A stretch of DNA of 64,000 nucleotides, taken from Ignavibacteriaceae bacterium. GTDB taxonomy: Bacteria > Bacteroidota > Ignavibacteria > Ignavibacteriales > Ignavibacteriaceae. Location of the stretch: positions 62,001 through 126,000 of the forward strand of contig JACAFB010000067.1 of NCBI GenBank assembly GCA_013388545.1, read 5' to 3'. The notes beneath the pieces were generated by a model that was given only the letters and a program-made list of their open reading frames with translations, had not been told where the DNA came from and made no database searches. Made by a program: the position numbers and the translations under genes. Below, one piece after another: positions 35,631 to 44,825 of this stretch (positions are counted from its first letter, which is position 1; every line of letters begins with the position of its first letter).

Positions 35631-36680
35631 TTAATTAATGCCGTAGAGATTAGCGTAACGATTTATTGTTTCCTGCAGCGGGAAAAGATTAATTGCCTCG
35701 AAGTTTAATTCTGCTGAAAGTATTTTTTCTATAATGCTGATAAATTCCTCATTGTTTTTTGCAATGAACCATTTCGGATGAGCCTGAGCATAACCAACAT
35801 TGAAAGAGACGATATTCATTCCATTTACAAGCGCTTCTGCAAAGACAAAACCAGAGCCTTCAAACCTGGAAGGATGAACTAATATTTTGCTTCTTTGCAT
35901 CAGCTTGAATATTTCCTGACGACTCAACAATCCGGTAAACTCTATATTGTTCGATAATCCTTTTTCTTCAGTAATTTGTTTAAGTCGTGAAAGTTCCGGA
36001 CCGATACCTGCAATTTTGCATTTAATTGTCGGTTTAATCCTCAAAGCATGTTTTACTGCTTCAATCAGGAGAGAATAATTTTTTAATGGTATAAGTGATC
36101 CTACCCCAAGCAGATCTATATCTCTTTGGTTATTATAGAAATTCTGATCATCAATTCCCCAATGAATTATTTCATCAACTTTTCTTTCAGTTATTTTGTA
36201 AAATTTATTCGCCTGATTAAGTGATAATGCAATGAAAATTATTTTACGCTTCTTTAATAATTTCAAATACCAATTTGATGCTTTAACATCCTGTCCCATT
36301 AGCGTACAGAAATGTTCACAATTAAATTTTTTGGATAAAAAATTTCCCAGCATCGCACATTCTCCAACCCATAGAGAGTGAATTGCCGTAACCGGAGAGT
36401 CATTATGGATTTTTGAAGCTTCTACAATACAGTTCAGCCAAACCCGTAATTTTTTAATTTTACTGTTCATTCCTCCCAGAGGAATTATATTTAATTCATT
36501 CCAGTAATAAGCTTTTTCCTGATAGGGATACTGAAAAGTAATAACAGAAATTCTGACAGATGGATAAGTCTGATGAAACTTTATTAAAAATTCCTGCAGC
36601 GGGGGAATGCAGTAAAAATCATTTTCATCCTTTGGAAAACCGGGAGTCAGAAATAAAATATGTTTACTGAAGTCTGGCAT
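35631..36680 (-). CDS. GT4 family glycosyltransferase
   Basis: This is a 349-residue GT-B glycosyltransferase. C-terminal signature: LLGVGSLIPLKNYSLLIEAV at about 188-207, CKIAGIGPELSRLKQI, NIEFTGLLSRQEIFKLMQ and HPSRFEGSGFVFAEALVNGMNIVSF. It is GT4-like and, by its N-terminus (LFLTPGFPKDENDFY), of a different subgroup from the plus-strand glycosyltransferase next door. It is the last gene of the minus-strand run from the nucleotidyltransferase, with a 2-bp gap from the methyltransferase gene. It probably adds a sugar to the product of that cluster. Confidence 0.9.
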   Translation of the reverse strand: MPDFSKHILFLTPGFPKDENDFYCIPPLQEFLIKFHQTYPSVRISVITFQYPYQEKAYYWNELNIIPLGGMNSKIKKLRVWLNCIVEASKIHNDSPVTAIHSLWVGECAMLGNFLSKKFNCEHFCTLMGQDVKASNWYLKLLKKRKIIFIALSLNQANKFYKITERKVDEIIHWGIDDQNFYNNQRDIDLLGVGSLIPLKNYSLLIEAVKHALRIKPTIKCKIAGIGPELSRLKQITEEKGLSNNIEFTGLLSRQEIFKLMQRSKILVHPSRFEGSGFVFAEALVNGMNIVSFNVGYAQAHPKWFIAKNNEEFISIIEKILSAELNFEAINLFPLQETINRYANLYGIN

Positions 36681-36682
36681 TT

Positions 36683-37453
36683 CTAATTAGTTACCCTTAT
36701 CCAGGGAAAGGATGAATCTTTTCTGAAAATTCTTTTTAACCTGTTAGCCGGCAAAAGGGGATTATATAAAACCTTGCTGTTGAAACCCCGGAAATTATTC
36801 CAGGTATGGTGAAAATATTTTTCTTTCATTTCAGGGAAACCCAGTGATGAGTAATAATTCTGTGTCCTTTGCTTTGCTTTAATTGCTTCGGCTTCAGAAT
36901 AAACAGGTGAATCCATTACATGAATTTCTCCATCATTAGCCAGTAAAATTAAAAGCCTGTTAAGTAATTTTTTCAGATCAGGAAAGTATTGGATTGCTGC
37001 ATTTATAGTTATCAAATCAAATGCTTCCAAAGTAAAGTTTACAGTAAAAATATCAGCGTAAATGAATTTAATTTGTTCCTGGTTAAAAACTCTTATGCCC
37101 TGTATCATTTCAGTCAGGTTTACATCCAAACAATAAAAATTATGTTTGAATGATTTTGAGAGCCGTCCGCAAAACCACCCGTTACCACAGCCAATATCCA
37201 AAATGTTTAGCGTGTCTTTTTTAAGCTTTAAGTAGTTTGCAAATCTTAGATAAGACTTAGCTCTTAATTTCCATTCTTCTTTGTGTGGATTTTGTGCAGA
37301 AGCGAAAGGCAGGTTAGCTAATTCATCATCTGTGTAAATTCTATTTTCTTTTTCTCTTACTTTAAGGTAAACTGATTCGAAATTGTCTTTCGGTTGGGAA
37401 AGAAAATAAATGCCGTTTTGAAGGTTAGCTGAATTTAATTTGAACTCATTCAT
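36683..37453 (-). CDS. Class I SAM-dependent methyltransferase
   Basis: This 256-residue protein starts at the ATG at 37453, which overlaps the upstream stop as ATGA; an ATG at 37474 would overlap by 25 bp. It has an N-terminal extension of about 75 residues, then motif I LDIGCGNGWFCGRLSK, YCLDVNLTEM, FIYADIF and LITINAAIQYFPDL, all usual for class I methyltransferases. The C-terminal 60 residues (HHTWNNFRGFNSKVLYNP) are not typical of quinone or small-molecule types. It is the partner of the radical SAM gene at 37450. Confidence 0.9.
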   Translation of the reverse strand: MNEFKLNSANLQNGIYFLSQPKDNFESVYLKVREKENRIYTDDELANLPFASAQNPHKEEWKLRAKSYLRFANYLKLKKDTLNILDIGCGNGWFCGRLSKSFKHNFYCLDVNLTEMIQGIRVFNQEQIKFIYADIFTVNFTLEAFDLITINAAIQYFPDLKKLLNRLLILLANDGEIHVMDSPVYSEAEAIKAKQRTQNYYSSLGFPEMKEKYFHHTWNNFRGFNSKVLYNPLLPANRLKRIFRKDSSFPWIRVTN

Positions 37454-38847
37454 TTGAATTTTCTGATCCACCACATTCCTGCTTTTGCAGCAAGGGATTT
37501 TGTTTTAAGTCTTATTACTTCTGAGCCAGCTGCACGATTATTTTTCTTCTGATGATATCTGACTTCATTTACCACACGGCGCACGGCAAACTCATAATAT
37601 TTACGCGGATAAGTTCTTATAAAATCTCTTTCACGGTCTGTGTTCTTTGCCCAATCGAATGACCCGAGCTGGTTAGTTTCAATTTCTTCAAAAAATTCTG
37701 TTCCCTTTATCGGGTAAGCTAAAGTAATGGTGAAGTGATCAGGATTTGATATTTTAAGATGGGTTATTGTTTCTTCAATATCTTCTTCAGTTTCTCCGGG
37801 ATACCCAAGCATAATAAAAGTTCCTGCTTCGATTTCATGGTTCCTTGAAAGTTTTATCATCTCACGGACCTGTTCAACTTTAACTCTTCTATCCATTGCA
37901 TCAATTATTCTCTGTGAACCGCTTTCTGCACCAATCCAAACCCTGAAGCAGCCAGATTCTTTCATCATTTTGATTACTTCTTCGTTCATCCTGTCAGCTC
38001 GGCTGATGCACTCGTATTTTATTTTGAGGTTATTCCTCTTAAGTTCTTCATTAAATTCTGATAACCATTTATGGCTGATTGTAAAAACATCATCTACAAA
38101 CCATATTGTTTCAGGATTATATTCAGCTTTAATCTTTTGAAGTTCTTCAACAACTTTTTCTGGTGACCTTCTCCGATAAGTAAGTCCATATACTGCACGG
38201 CTGCACCATCGGCAAGTATAAGGGCAGCCCCTCATGGTGCTGACGGAAACTGAACTGTGACCATGATGCTTTTTCCATGCATCAAGATACTTTTCCATTT
38301 CGATTTCTCTTCTGTTTGGGAGGGGCAAAGTATCAATATCCGATATTAATTTTCTTTCTTCGTTGAAAATGATCTTGCCGTTGTTATCCTTAAAACCTAT
38401 ACCTTTGATTGATTTAAGGTCATTTTCGTTCTTCAAATCAAGTTTTGTGATTAGCTCTAGTGTTGTTTCTTCTCCTTCGCCAATTACTACAAAGTCTGAA
38501 CCGTGTTCGAGTAAATCGGTTGCATTATATCTTACTTCGGGTCCCCCTAAAATTATTTTTGAATTCTTAATCGACTCTGTTGATCTTATAAATTTAATTA
38601 ATTCAAGAACGTTCAGCTTGGTCATCAGGTTTATATAAAAAGCTGTTACATCAGGCTTTTCATCAATCAGATATTTTTTTAATTCCTCTTTTGAAGAAAA
38701 AGTTGTATCAAATATTTTATTATCAATTCCATGATGACTTAAAAAAGCAGATATATAAAGGATTCCAAGAGGAGCATAGGGTTTCATTATTCTCTGCTCG
38801 GCAGCATCTTCATTCAGGAAATATCCATGAGTAAGCAGCACTTTCAT
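37450..38847 (-). CDS. B12-binding-type radical SAM protein
   Basis: This 465-residue protein has an N-terminal B12-binding-like domain (about 1-140) with MKPYAPLGILYISAFL, IILGGPEV and VVIGEGEETTLELI. The radical SAM motif TMRGCPYTCRWC (Cys208, Cys212, Cys215) is followed by FVDDVFTI, RADRMNEEVIKMMKESG and WIGAESGSQRIIDAM. It is close in layout to the gene at 39644, and the two look like paralogues. Both have THxYF near the N-terminus and PLG at about residue 27. It overlaps the methyltransferase genes on both sides (ATGA downstream, 1 bp upstream), a clear translation-coupled unit. Reaction unknown. Confidence 0.9.
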   Translation of the reverse strand: MKVLLTHGYFLNEDAAEQRIMKPYAPLGILYISAFLSHHGIDNKIFDTTFSSKEELKKYLIDEKPDVTAFYINLMTKLNVLELIKFIRSTESIKNSKIILGGPEVRYNATDLLEHGSDFVVIGEGEETTLELITKLDLKNENDLKSIKGIGFKDNNGKIIFNEERKLISDIDTLPLPNRREIEMEKYLDAWKKHHGHSSVSVSTMRGCPYTCRWCSRAVYGLTYRRRSPEKVVEELQKIKAEYNPETIWFVDDVFTISHKWLSEFNEELKRNNLKIKYECISRADRMNEEVIKMMKESGCFRVWIGAESGSQRIIDAMDRRVKVEQVREMIKLSRNHEIEAGTFIMLGYPGETEEDIEETITHLKISNPDHFTITLAYPIKGTEFFEEIETNQLGSFDWAKNTDRERDFIRTYPRKYYEFAVRRVVNEVRYHQKKNNRAAGSEVIRLKTKSLAAKAGMWWIRKFK

Positions 38848-39644
38848 TATTTCACCTGAAGATTAATCAGAAAATGATCTGAAAAGCCGGCAAGAAAATC
38901 AAACTTGCTAATACTGTGTTCTAATTTTTTTAATATGTTGAAAAATTTCGGCTTAGAATGAAAAAATTTTTCCATATACGATGGAGGTATGAAGAAGCCA
39001 ATTGGTTTAACAGCCACAAGATTAAAATTTTGCCCGAAGCTTTTTTTAATTCTTGCTACGGAGTAATAGTATGTTATCAGATTCTCACCATTGAATTTCA
39101 CTACCTCACCCTTGGCAGATAATCTTCTGAAAGCTTTTTTGAAGTTAAATTTTAGTATAAAATAAAGAGTCTCCCATGCACAAAACTCCGGCATAATTAC
39201 CATAACTAATTGGCCGGCTGCTTTAAGGAGGTTTTTAATATCAGATGATAGTTTAATCAGTTCATCTGATGAAATACAATTTATGCCTCCGAAATTTGAA
39301 AAGATTAAATCAAATTTTTCATTTATCCCGGCAGTTTCGATTTCACTTATGTCTGCCTGAATAATTTTAACGTTATTAATTAAACCAGCATTTGATATTT
39401 TTTCTTTGGTTATCTGCAGCATATTATTAGAAATATCTGTGGCCAGAATTTTATGTCCCTTCCGGGCAAACCATAGGGCATCTTCACCGGTTCCGCAATT
39501 TAATTCAAGAATATTTAATTCATTTCTGTGTGCTAATAATTTTTCGAGGTAACCCCAAACAAGATTCCTTTGTGCAATACCAATAGCACTGTAAGTAAAT
39601 AATTCATCGTACTGATTAGCAATTATATCAAAAGCCTGATGCAT
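38847..39644 (-). CDS. Class I SAM-dependent methyltransferase
   Basis: This is a 265-residue methyltransferase. Motif I is LELNCGTGEDALWFARKGHKILATDIS at about 45-72; SNFGGINCI marks the motif IV region. AWETLYFILKFNFKKAFRRLS suggests a membrane-touching amphipathic segment, and the C-terminal part (FFIPPSYMEKFFHSKPKF) resembles methyltransferases of lipid or quinone substrates. Start and stop overlap the flanking radical SAM genes by one base each. It is the methyltransferase partner for the radical SAM protein encoded at 39644. Confidence 0.9.
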   Translation of the reverse strand: MHQAFDIIANQYDELFTYSAIGIAQRNLVWGYLEKLLAHRNELNILELNCGTGEDALWFARKGHKILATDISNNMLQITKEKISNAGLINNVKIIQADISEIETAGINEKFDLIFSNFGGINCISSDELIKLSSDIKNLLKAAGQLVMVIMPEFCAWETLYFILKFNFKKAFRRLSAKGEVVKFNGENLITYYYSVARIKKSFGQNFNLVAVKPIGFFIPPSYMEKFFHSKPKFFNILKKLEHSISKFDFLAGFSDHFLINLQVK

Positions 39645-41107
39645 CAGCTGTTTTTTTCTAACCTTTTAAGTTGAATTGCATCGAGCAGAGACATTGGTGA
39701 ATAGTAAAACAGGGAAACAGCAGACCGAAGGTTTTTTCTATTAAGCTTAAAGGGATTTAATATTATGTTTTTAAAATTAATAAGACTTTGTTTACGTCTG
39801 TAAACTTTGTGTACATATCTGTGAAGCTTCTTATAATACGGAGGCGAAAAAGTGCCTTTGTACATAAGTGCAAGCTCGTCGGAGTCAGTCCAGTTTGTTT
39901 TATTTTTCAATTGTGTTTTTACAGTATCATAGAATTTTGTACCGGGCAGAGGATAGGAAACAGAGATTCCTATTTCTTCGGGCATTAAATCGAGCACCAT
40001 TTTAATAGTTTTCTCGATATCCTTCTTTTCTTCACCGAGATAGCCAAACTGCAAAAAGAAAGCCGGGCGTATTTTATTTTTCTTTAGCAGCCTGGTCGCT
40101 TTATAGATTTGTTCCACAGTTGTTCCTTTATCCATAGCATCCAGAATTTTCTGTGAACCGGATTCTGCCCCGAGCCATACAGTTTCTGCGCCTGATTCTG
40201 CAAGAGCTGTTATTGTATCTTCCTGCAGAAGCAAATCAACTCTTGATTGAATTTTGTATCTGAATTTTAATTCTTTTGATTTAACTATATCTCTGAATTC
40301 CTGAACCCATCCGGGTTTCAGGCCAAAAATATCGTCGCACATCCAGAAGTGTTTCACATCAAATTCCTGCATCAGGAATTCTATTTCATTTACAACATTT
40401 TTTGGTGAGCGTGAATTGTATCTGTTGCCGTAAATCGGTTTTGCGCACCAGTTGCATTTGAATGGGCAACCTCTTGTTGTAGCAATATTCAGTGAAAAGT
40501 ATCCGTGGTTTTCTATCCAGATTTTTTTGTAAGAAGAAATGTCAATCAAATCCCAGGCTGGGAATGGAAATGAATCGAGATCTCGTGCAATTTGTCTGGC
40601 TGATGTGCGCCTGATTTCATCATTCTCTTTAAAGGCCAGCCCATCGACGTAATTGAAATTATTTTTACCAATGTTGATGTTTCCGATTAATTCCTTTAGT
40701 GTATTTTCACCTTCTCCGATGATTACAAAATCAACTCCATGTGAAAGATATTTTTCGTAGTGATCCGCGGCATCTGAACTTGAAGCTATAACCGTAATAC
40801 CTTTTTTCTTTGCAATGCCTGCCATTTTAAAAGCAGCTTCACGCATATTTGTTAGACACATTTTAGTCAGGTAATTAAAACCATCATCATAAATGACGAG
40901 GAAATCCGGGCGTTCTTTATTGATTACCGATTCTATTTTTTCTGGTGATTCAATTAACGCGGTGTCAAACAAGGAAACATTATAACCAGCTTCGCGCATA
41001 ACGGCTGCGGCATAGATGGTCCCCAGCGGCGGATAAGGCTGTCTGGTGTCCCATTGTTTAGGATCGTACTTATAAAAATAAGAATGAGTAAAAAGAATAT
41101 TCTTCAT
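39644..41107 (-). CDS. B12-binding-type radical SAM protein
   Basis: This 487-residue protein has an N-terminal cobalamin-binding-like domain (THSYFYKYDPKQWDTR, VIIGEGENTLKELIG) and a radical SAM domain with TTRGCPFKCNWC (Cys214, Cys218, Cys221), WMCDDIFG and WLGAESGSQKILDAM. The region from residue 420 on is basic and hydrophobic and may dock to membrane. It is probably a paralogue of the gene at 37450. It overlaps the nucleotidyltransferase upstream by ATGA and the methyltransferase downstream by one base. Catalytic motif intact; chemistry unknown. Confidence 0.9.
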   Translation of the reverse strand: MKNILFTHSYFYKYDPKQWDTRQPYPPLGTIYAAAVMREAGYNVSLFDTALIESPEKIESVINKERPDFLVIYDDGFNYLTKMCLTNMREAAFKMAGIAKKKGITVIASSSDAADHYEKYLSHGVDFVIIGEGENTLKELIGNINIGKNNFNYVDGLAFKENDEIRRTSARQIARDLDSFPFPAWDLIDISSYKKIWIENHGYFSLNIATTRGCPFKCNWCAKPIYGNRYNSRSPKNVVNEIEFLMQEFDVKHFWMCDDIFGLKPGWVQEFRDIVKSKELKFRYKIQSRVDLLLQEDTITALAESGAETVWLGAESGSQKILDAMDKGTTVEQIYKATRLLKKNKIRPAFFLQFGYLGEEKKDIEKTIKMVLDLMPEEIGISVSYPLPGTKFYDTVKTQLKNKTNWTDSDELALMYKGTFSPPYYKKLHRYVHKVYRRKQSLINFKNIILNPFKLNRKNLRSAVSLFYYSPMSLLDAIQLKRLEKNS

Positions 41108-42138
41108 GCTATTGTCAGAGAAATTTTAAATTTGTTTTCAAATTCCTCTACCTTTTTATTCATAGCTTCAAGTACTCTTCTTTGAAAAAAGTTCGGATGA
41201 TGTTTTGAGACGTTTTTTCTGCTTTTAAATGCTATTTCAAAATCCTGGTCCTGATAGCCTTTAAATTTCTTCTGGTCATATCTGCGGAAAAGCGAAAGGA
41301 AGAAGTCATCAAGCTCATCACCAATTCGATTGTTCAAAACAAACTCAAATATTTTTTTAAGGAAGTGGTTTGAATTATTTTTTTGTAAATGTGCCAATTG
41401 AATGTTTGGTAAAAAAGAATAAACCCAGTTATTTGAATCATTGAATTTCTGGTAAAGGTTAATGTCATAAACAGGTATTAAAGTAGCAAGCTCTGTGGCA
41501 GTATAAATATTTTTTTCTTCTATCTCCAGACTTTTACTGTCGATAAAATAGTTTATACAAAAATTCTTATGTGAATTGAAAAGAAAAACTCTTCTGAAAA
41601 AAACAAGAAGGAATCTGGCAACCCATAGCCGGTTTGGCTCAGTAATTACAAAATAGTCAATATCGGATTTTTCTTCCATAAAACCTTTTGAAATTGAACC
41701 TGAAAGATATACCGCCCTGATAAAAGGGAAATACCCTATGAAGTTCGAAACACGGATCGCTGTTTTTAATTTTTCCCTGGCAAGCTGATTGCCTTTTTTT
41801 CTGCGTGCAATCAAATCAGGGTTTTTTTCAATCTGGTAAAAGGGGTCATTGAAATGCACCAGTCCGTTCTCATTCAGGAAATCAATCTGTTTGTAGAATT
41901 CTTCGCGCGATAATGTATTAACACATGAATTATAAAATATCTCTTCCTTAGTTAAAGGATAGTTAAATATATCATAATATAACAGTGCTTTAATAATACT
42001 TTTATGAACAGCACTCAGTTGTATTTTTTTCTCTTCTTTCAACCGGATAAAATAATTTGGGGAAATGATTTGATCTTTTTTAATCTTAAATAATAATAAA
42101 AATAATTCTGTTAAAACAAAAGGAAATCCCCTGCCCAA
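41104..42138 (-). CDS. Nucleotidyltransferase-domain protein, start uncertain
   Basis: This 344-codon reading frame contains a Pol-beta-type nucleotidyltransferase core: YLSGSISKGFMEEKSDIDYFVI (GS..., then the D-x-D metal pair). Ahead lies a winged-helix-like region (KSIIKALLYYDIFNYPLTKEEIFYN). Downstream is WVARFLLVFFRRVF. The annotated start is a TTG at 42138, inside a large palindrome (42137-42169) that could block it. A TTG 32 codons in, at 42042, is an alternative that removes a hydrophobic N-terminus. It leads the radical SAM/methyltransferase/glycosyltransferase run with an ATGA overlap. It could activate or modify a small molecule or tRNA; substrate unknown. Confidence 0.8.
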   Translation of the reverse strand: MGRGFPFVLTELFLLLFKIKKDQIISPNYFIRLKEEKKIQLSAVHKSIIKALLYYDIFNYPLTKEEIFYNSCVNTLSREEFYKQIDFLNENGLVHFNDPFYQIEKNPDLIARRKKGNQLAREKLKTAIRVSNFIGYFPFIRAVYLSGSISKGFMEEKSDIDYFVITEPNRLWVARFLLVFFRRVFLFNSHKNFCINYFIDSKSLEIEEKNIYTATELATLIPVYDINLYQKFNDSNNWVYSFLPNIQLAHLQKNNSNHFLKKIFEFVLNNRIGDELDDFFLSLFRRYDQKKFKGYQDQDFEIAFKSRKNVSKHHPNFFQRRVLEAMNKKVEEFENKFKISLTIA

Positions 42139-42169
42139 TTAACAAACCGCAAATAGGCGGTAGTTAATT
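42137..42169. promoter_or_regulatory. 33-bp near-perfect palindrome before the nucleotidyltransferase
   Basis: AATTAAC at 42137-42143 pairs with GTTAATT at 42163-42169, and ACCGC at 42146-42150 with GCGGT at 42157-42161. Unpaired bases are AA on one side and A on the other, with a 6-nt centre. It lies 12 bp after the nitroreductase stop on the minus strand. The GC core and long dyad fit a terminator stem (without a good T-run) or an operator for the downstream operon. It covers the TTG at 42138. Confidence 0.6.
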
Positions 42170-42181
42170 TCTGTTGTATGA

Positions 42182-42691
42182 TTACCATCTGTTAAATCTG
42201 ATTCTTTCAGGATTAAAACGATTTTCAACCGGCAGTTCTTCGGCAGGGTAACCAATTGAAATCAGGGAAACAGGAATAATATTGTCAGGCAGTCTGAGGT
42301 AGTTTCTTACATTTTCCATAATATCTTTGATGGGATAAACCGCTATCCAGCATGCACCCAATCCCAAAGAATGAGCAGCGAGCAGCATATTCTGAATTGC
42401 AGCTGAACAGTCCTGAACAATATACTCGATTGTTGAATCAAGCTTTGTATCTCCGCAAATCAAAATTGCAAGCGGTGCAGATTTCACCATTTCAGCATGA
42501 GGAATTGTCGCCGCAATTTCATTCAGACTTTTATCTTCATTGAAAACAATAAAATGCCACGGCTGATAATTCATTGCTGAAGGTGCGCTCATTGCTGCGT
42601 TGATGAGCATTTCAACCTGCTCTGCACTCACTTTTTTTTCTGTGTACTTCCTTATGCTTCTTCTTGAATGAATTGCTGCAATAACTTCCAT
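42182..42691 (-). CDS. Nitroreductase-family FMN oxidoreductase
   Basis: This 169-residue protein of the nitroreductase fold opens with HSRRSIRKYTEKKVSAEQ, the FMN-binding N-terminus. MSAPSAMNYQPWHFIV and LGLGACWIAVYP are also typical, as is ISIGYPAEE near the end. Length matches the short NfnB/BluB-related group. It is a probable NAD(P)H-dependent flavoenzyme acting on nitro or quinone compounds; no particular substrate can be named. It is expressed from the divergent gap with the O-antigen-ligase-like gene. A GAAGAAC ribosome-binding site precedes the ATG. Its link to the downstream radical SAM run is only positional. Confidence 0.9.
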   Translation of the reverse strand: MEVIAAIHSRRSIRKYTEKKVSAEQVEMLINAAMSAPSAMNYQPWHFIVFNEDKSLNEIAATIPHAEMVKSAPLAILICGDTKLDSTIEYIVQDCSAAIQNMLLAAHSLGLGACWIAVYPIKDIMENVRNYLRLPDNIIPVSLISIGYPAEELPVENRFNPERIRFNRW

Positions 42692-42845
42692 AAGAGTTCT
42701 TCTTTTTTGTTTTAAAGATAATCTGCAAATGGATTTTTATCAATTATTGTTTTAAACCATTCCGGGTTCAGTGAAATTGGTTTTTATTAAAAATATTTTC
42801 CTTGTTGTAAGCGTCGGTAACTTTAATTAACTTTATTCAGATTTT

Positions 42846-44657
42846 ATGAAGAAGGAAAAACAAAAAATACCTTTATACTTTATCCTGATTTCGGGATTAA
42901 TTTTCCTTACCCCGGTTGCTTATTCTTTATCTCTTCTTGAAATGGATAATATTCAAAAATTGCTTTTTTTCATCTTTGCATTTTTGATTCTGGCATCATC
43001 TTACTTTTTAAAGATTGAGAAGAATAATTTAATCGTAGAACGGCTGACATTAGTTCTGATGATGATTTATCCGTTAACTTTCTTCACCTCTTTCTTTAAC
43101 GAATCATCAGGAAGTCTGCTATTGTCTCTGAGCAATCTCTTGCCACAGATTTCCTTAGTATTATTGACAATTTTTGTTTACTCGCTGATTGAGGAAAATG
43201 ATTTTTTCAGAATGGCAGCTTTTTTTTCTGTTATTATTGCTACGGCTTTCAGCTTAATCGGACTTCTGCAGATTTTTGATATTCAAATTGTTCCGCTTCC
43301 GGCGATTATTTTACCCGGGTCAACTTTAGGTCACCGGGGTTTTGCTGCAGAATATCTTTTGCCTGTGCTTCCTTATTTTATTATTGCAAAAAACCTTGTC
43401 GACAAGAAATATCATCCTTTGTTATTTTTAGCAGCGATAATCAATATTTCATTTTTGCTTTTTACCCGAAGCAGAGCGGCGTTTATTTTTTTGTTTGTTG
43501 GTTTAATTATTTATGCTGTATTCGTTTTCTCCCGAAAGAAATTAAAAAATAAATTTCAGAAAGTCTCTGCAATAGTTTTAATAATTCTGATCAGCTTTTT
43601 TATTTCACTGATTCCGTCTCAGATAATAGAGCGCAAAGATTTCCAAACAACCGCCGCTACTCTGACCGATACCGAATTTAGAAGTAATAAACTCAGATTA
43701 ACTTTCTGGAATGCTTCCATCAAAATGATTCTTGAAAAACCAATTACAGGATTTGGAACACAAAGATGGAGCGGAACTTATGGAAAGTACTTTGGCAGTG
43801 AATTTAACGATCAGACAATAAACAGGATACATCATATTCATGCTCATAATGACTTTCTTGAGATATTTTCTGAAAATGGAATTGCATCAGCGGTGGTTTT
43901 TGCACTTATAATTTTTTTTGTATTGCGGAATCTCTTCCTTTTAAAAAATGGTAATGAAAACTACTTTTATATTTTTCTATCGGCTCTGATAGTTATTTTG
44001 TTTTCTCTCATCTCCTTCCCTGCAAGCAAATATTCATCATATTTCTATCTTGCCTTTGCGGCGGGTATTTCCATTATCAGAAAATCTGAAACCAATAAAA
44101 ACACCGTAAAATTATCACTGCCGATTTTAAGGTTGATTCTTTTATTCTTTATCGCCGGAGGGGCTGTTTTATCGTGGATTAAAATTAGTTCTGAGTTAAA
44201 TTATGTTGATGCAATGATTGCAGAATCCCGAAAAGACTTTAAAGCGATGAAGTCTTCTCTTGAAAAGGTTAACAGAACTCTCTACCAGCTTGATGCCACT
44301 AAACAACCTGTTGACTATTACCGGGGAATTGCTAATTACTCTTTAAACAATTTTGATGAAGCACTTCAAAATAACCTGGATGCACTTTTATTATCTCCTT
44401 ACAATCCATTGGCAATGCATAACTCAGCTTCGCTTTTTCAGTTTACCGGCAAAAAGTGGCAATCAATAGAAGCATTTGAAAACCTTAAAAGATTTTTCCC
44501 TGATTATATTGATCCGCAAATAAACCTTCTGATGCTTTACACCGAAACCCGGCAGGTTGACAAAGCTAAAAGACTTTTTCAGGAGTTAAGCGAAAAAGAT
44601 CCTGAAAATACCCGGCTTAAAGATTTCATTCGTAAGCTTCAGAATAATTCCCCTTAA
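42846..44657 (+). CDS. O-antigen ligase/polymerase-like membrane protein with TPR tail
   Basis: This 603-residue integral membrane protein of the Wzy/WaaL type has about 11-12 hydrophobic helices over residues 10-440. The Wzy_C-type outside loop includes TLGHRGFAAEYLLPVLPYF at about 160-178, TRSRAAFIFLFVG, and the region ITGFGTQRWSGTYG with HIHAHNDFLEIFSENG. The last 120 residues form tetratricopeptide-like repeats (YYRGIANYSLNNFDEALQNN, NPLAMHNSASLFQFTGK, IDPQINLLMLYTETRQ). Such proteins join or polymerise sugar chains on a lipid carrier, or glycosylate pilin. Position near two GT4 genes fits surface glycan assembly. Confidence 0.85.
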   Translation: MKKEKQKIPLYFILISGLIFLTPVAYSLSLLEMDNIQKLLFFIFAFLILASSYFLKIEKNNLIVERLTLVLMMIYPLTFFTSFFNESSGSLLLSLSNLLPQISLVLLTIFVYSLIEENDFFRMAAFFSVIIATAFSLIGLLQIFDIQIVPLPAIILPGSTLGHRGFAAEYLLPVLPYFIIAKNLVDKKYHPLLFLAAIINISFLLFTRSRAAFIFLFVGLIIYAVFVFSRKKLKNKFQKVSAIVLIILISFFISLIPSQIIERKDFQTTAATLTDTEFRSNKLRLTFWNASIKMILEKPITGFGTQRWSGTYGKYFGSEFNDQTINRIHHIHAHNDFLEIFSENGIASAVVFALIIFFVLRNLFLLKNGNENYFYIFLSALIVILFSLISFPASKYSSYFYLAFAAGISIIRKSETNKNTVKLSLPILRLILLFFIAGGAVLSWIKISSELNYVDAMIAESRKDFKAMKSSLEKVNRTLYQLDATKQPVDYYRGIANYSLNNFDEALQNNLDALLLSPYNPLAMHNSASLFQFTGKKWQSIEAFENLKRFFPDYIDPQINLLMLYTETRQVDKAKRLFQELSEKDPENTRLKDFIRKLQNNSP

Positions 44658-44825
44658 AATTACCTTTTGGTTCTTTATTAACTTTCAAAATTTTTTTGCA
44701 GGAGATATAGCTTTAAATAGCAATTGTAAATAATTCTATCATCCCGGGGAGAGGAGTTTTATTTGGTGTCCAACAAAATGATTGCTTAATTTTGTTGTGA
44801 GAATTTTTAATCATTTGGAGAACTT

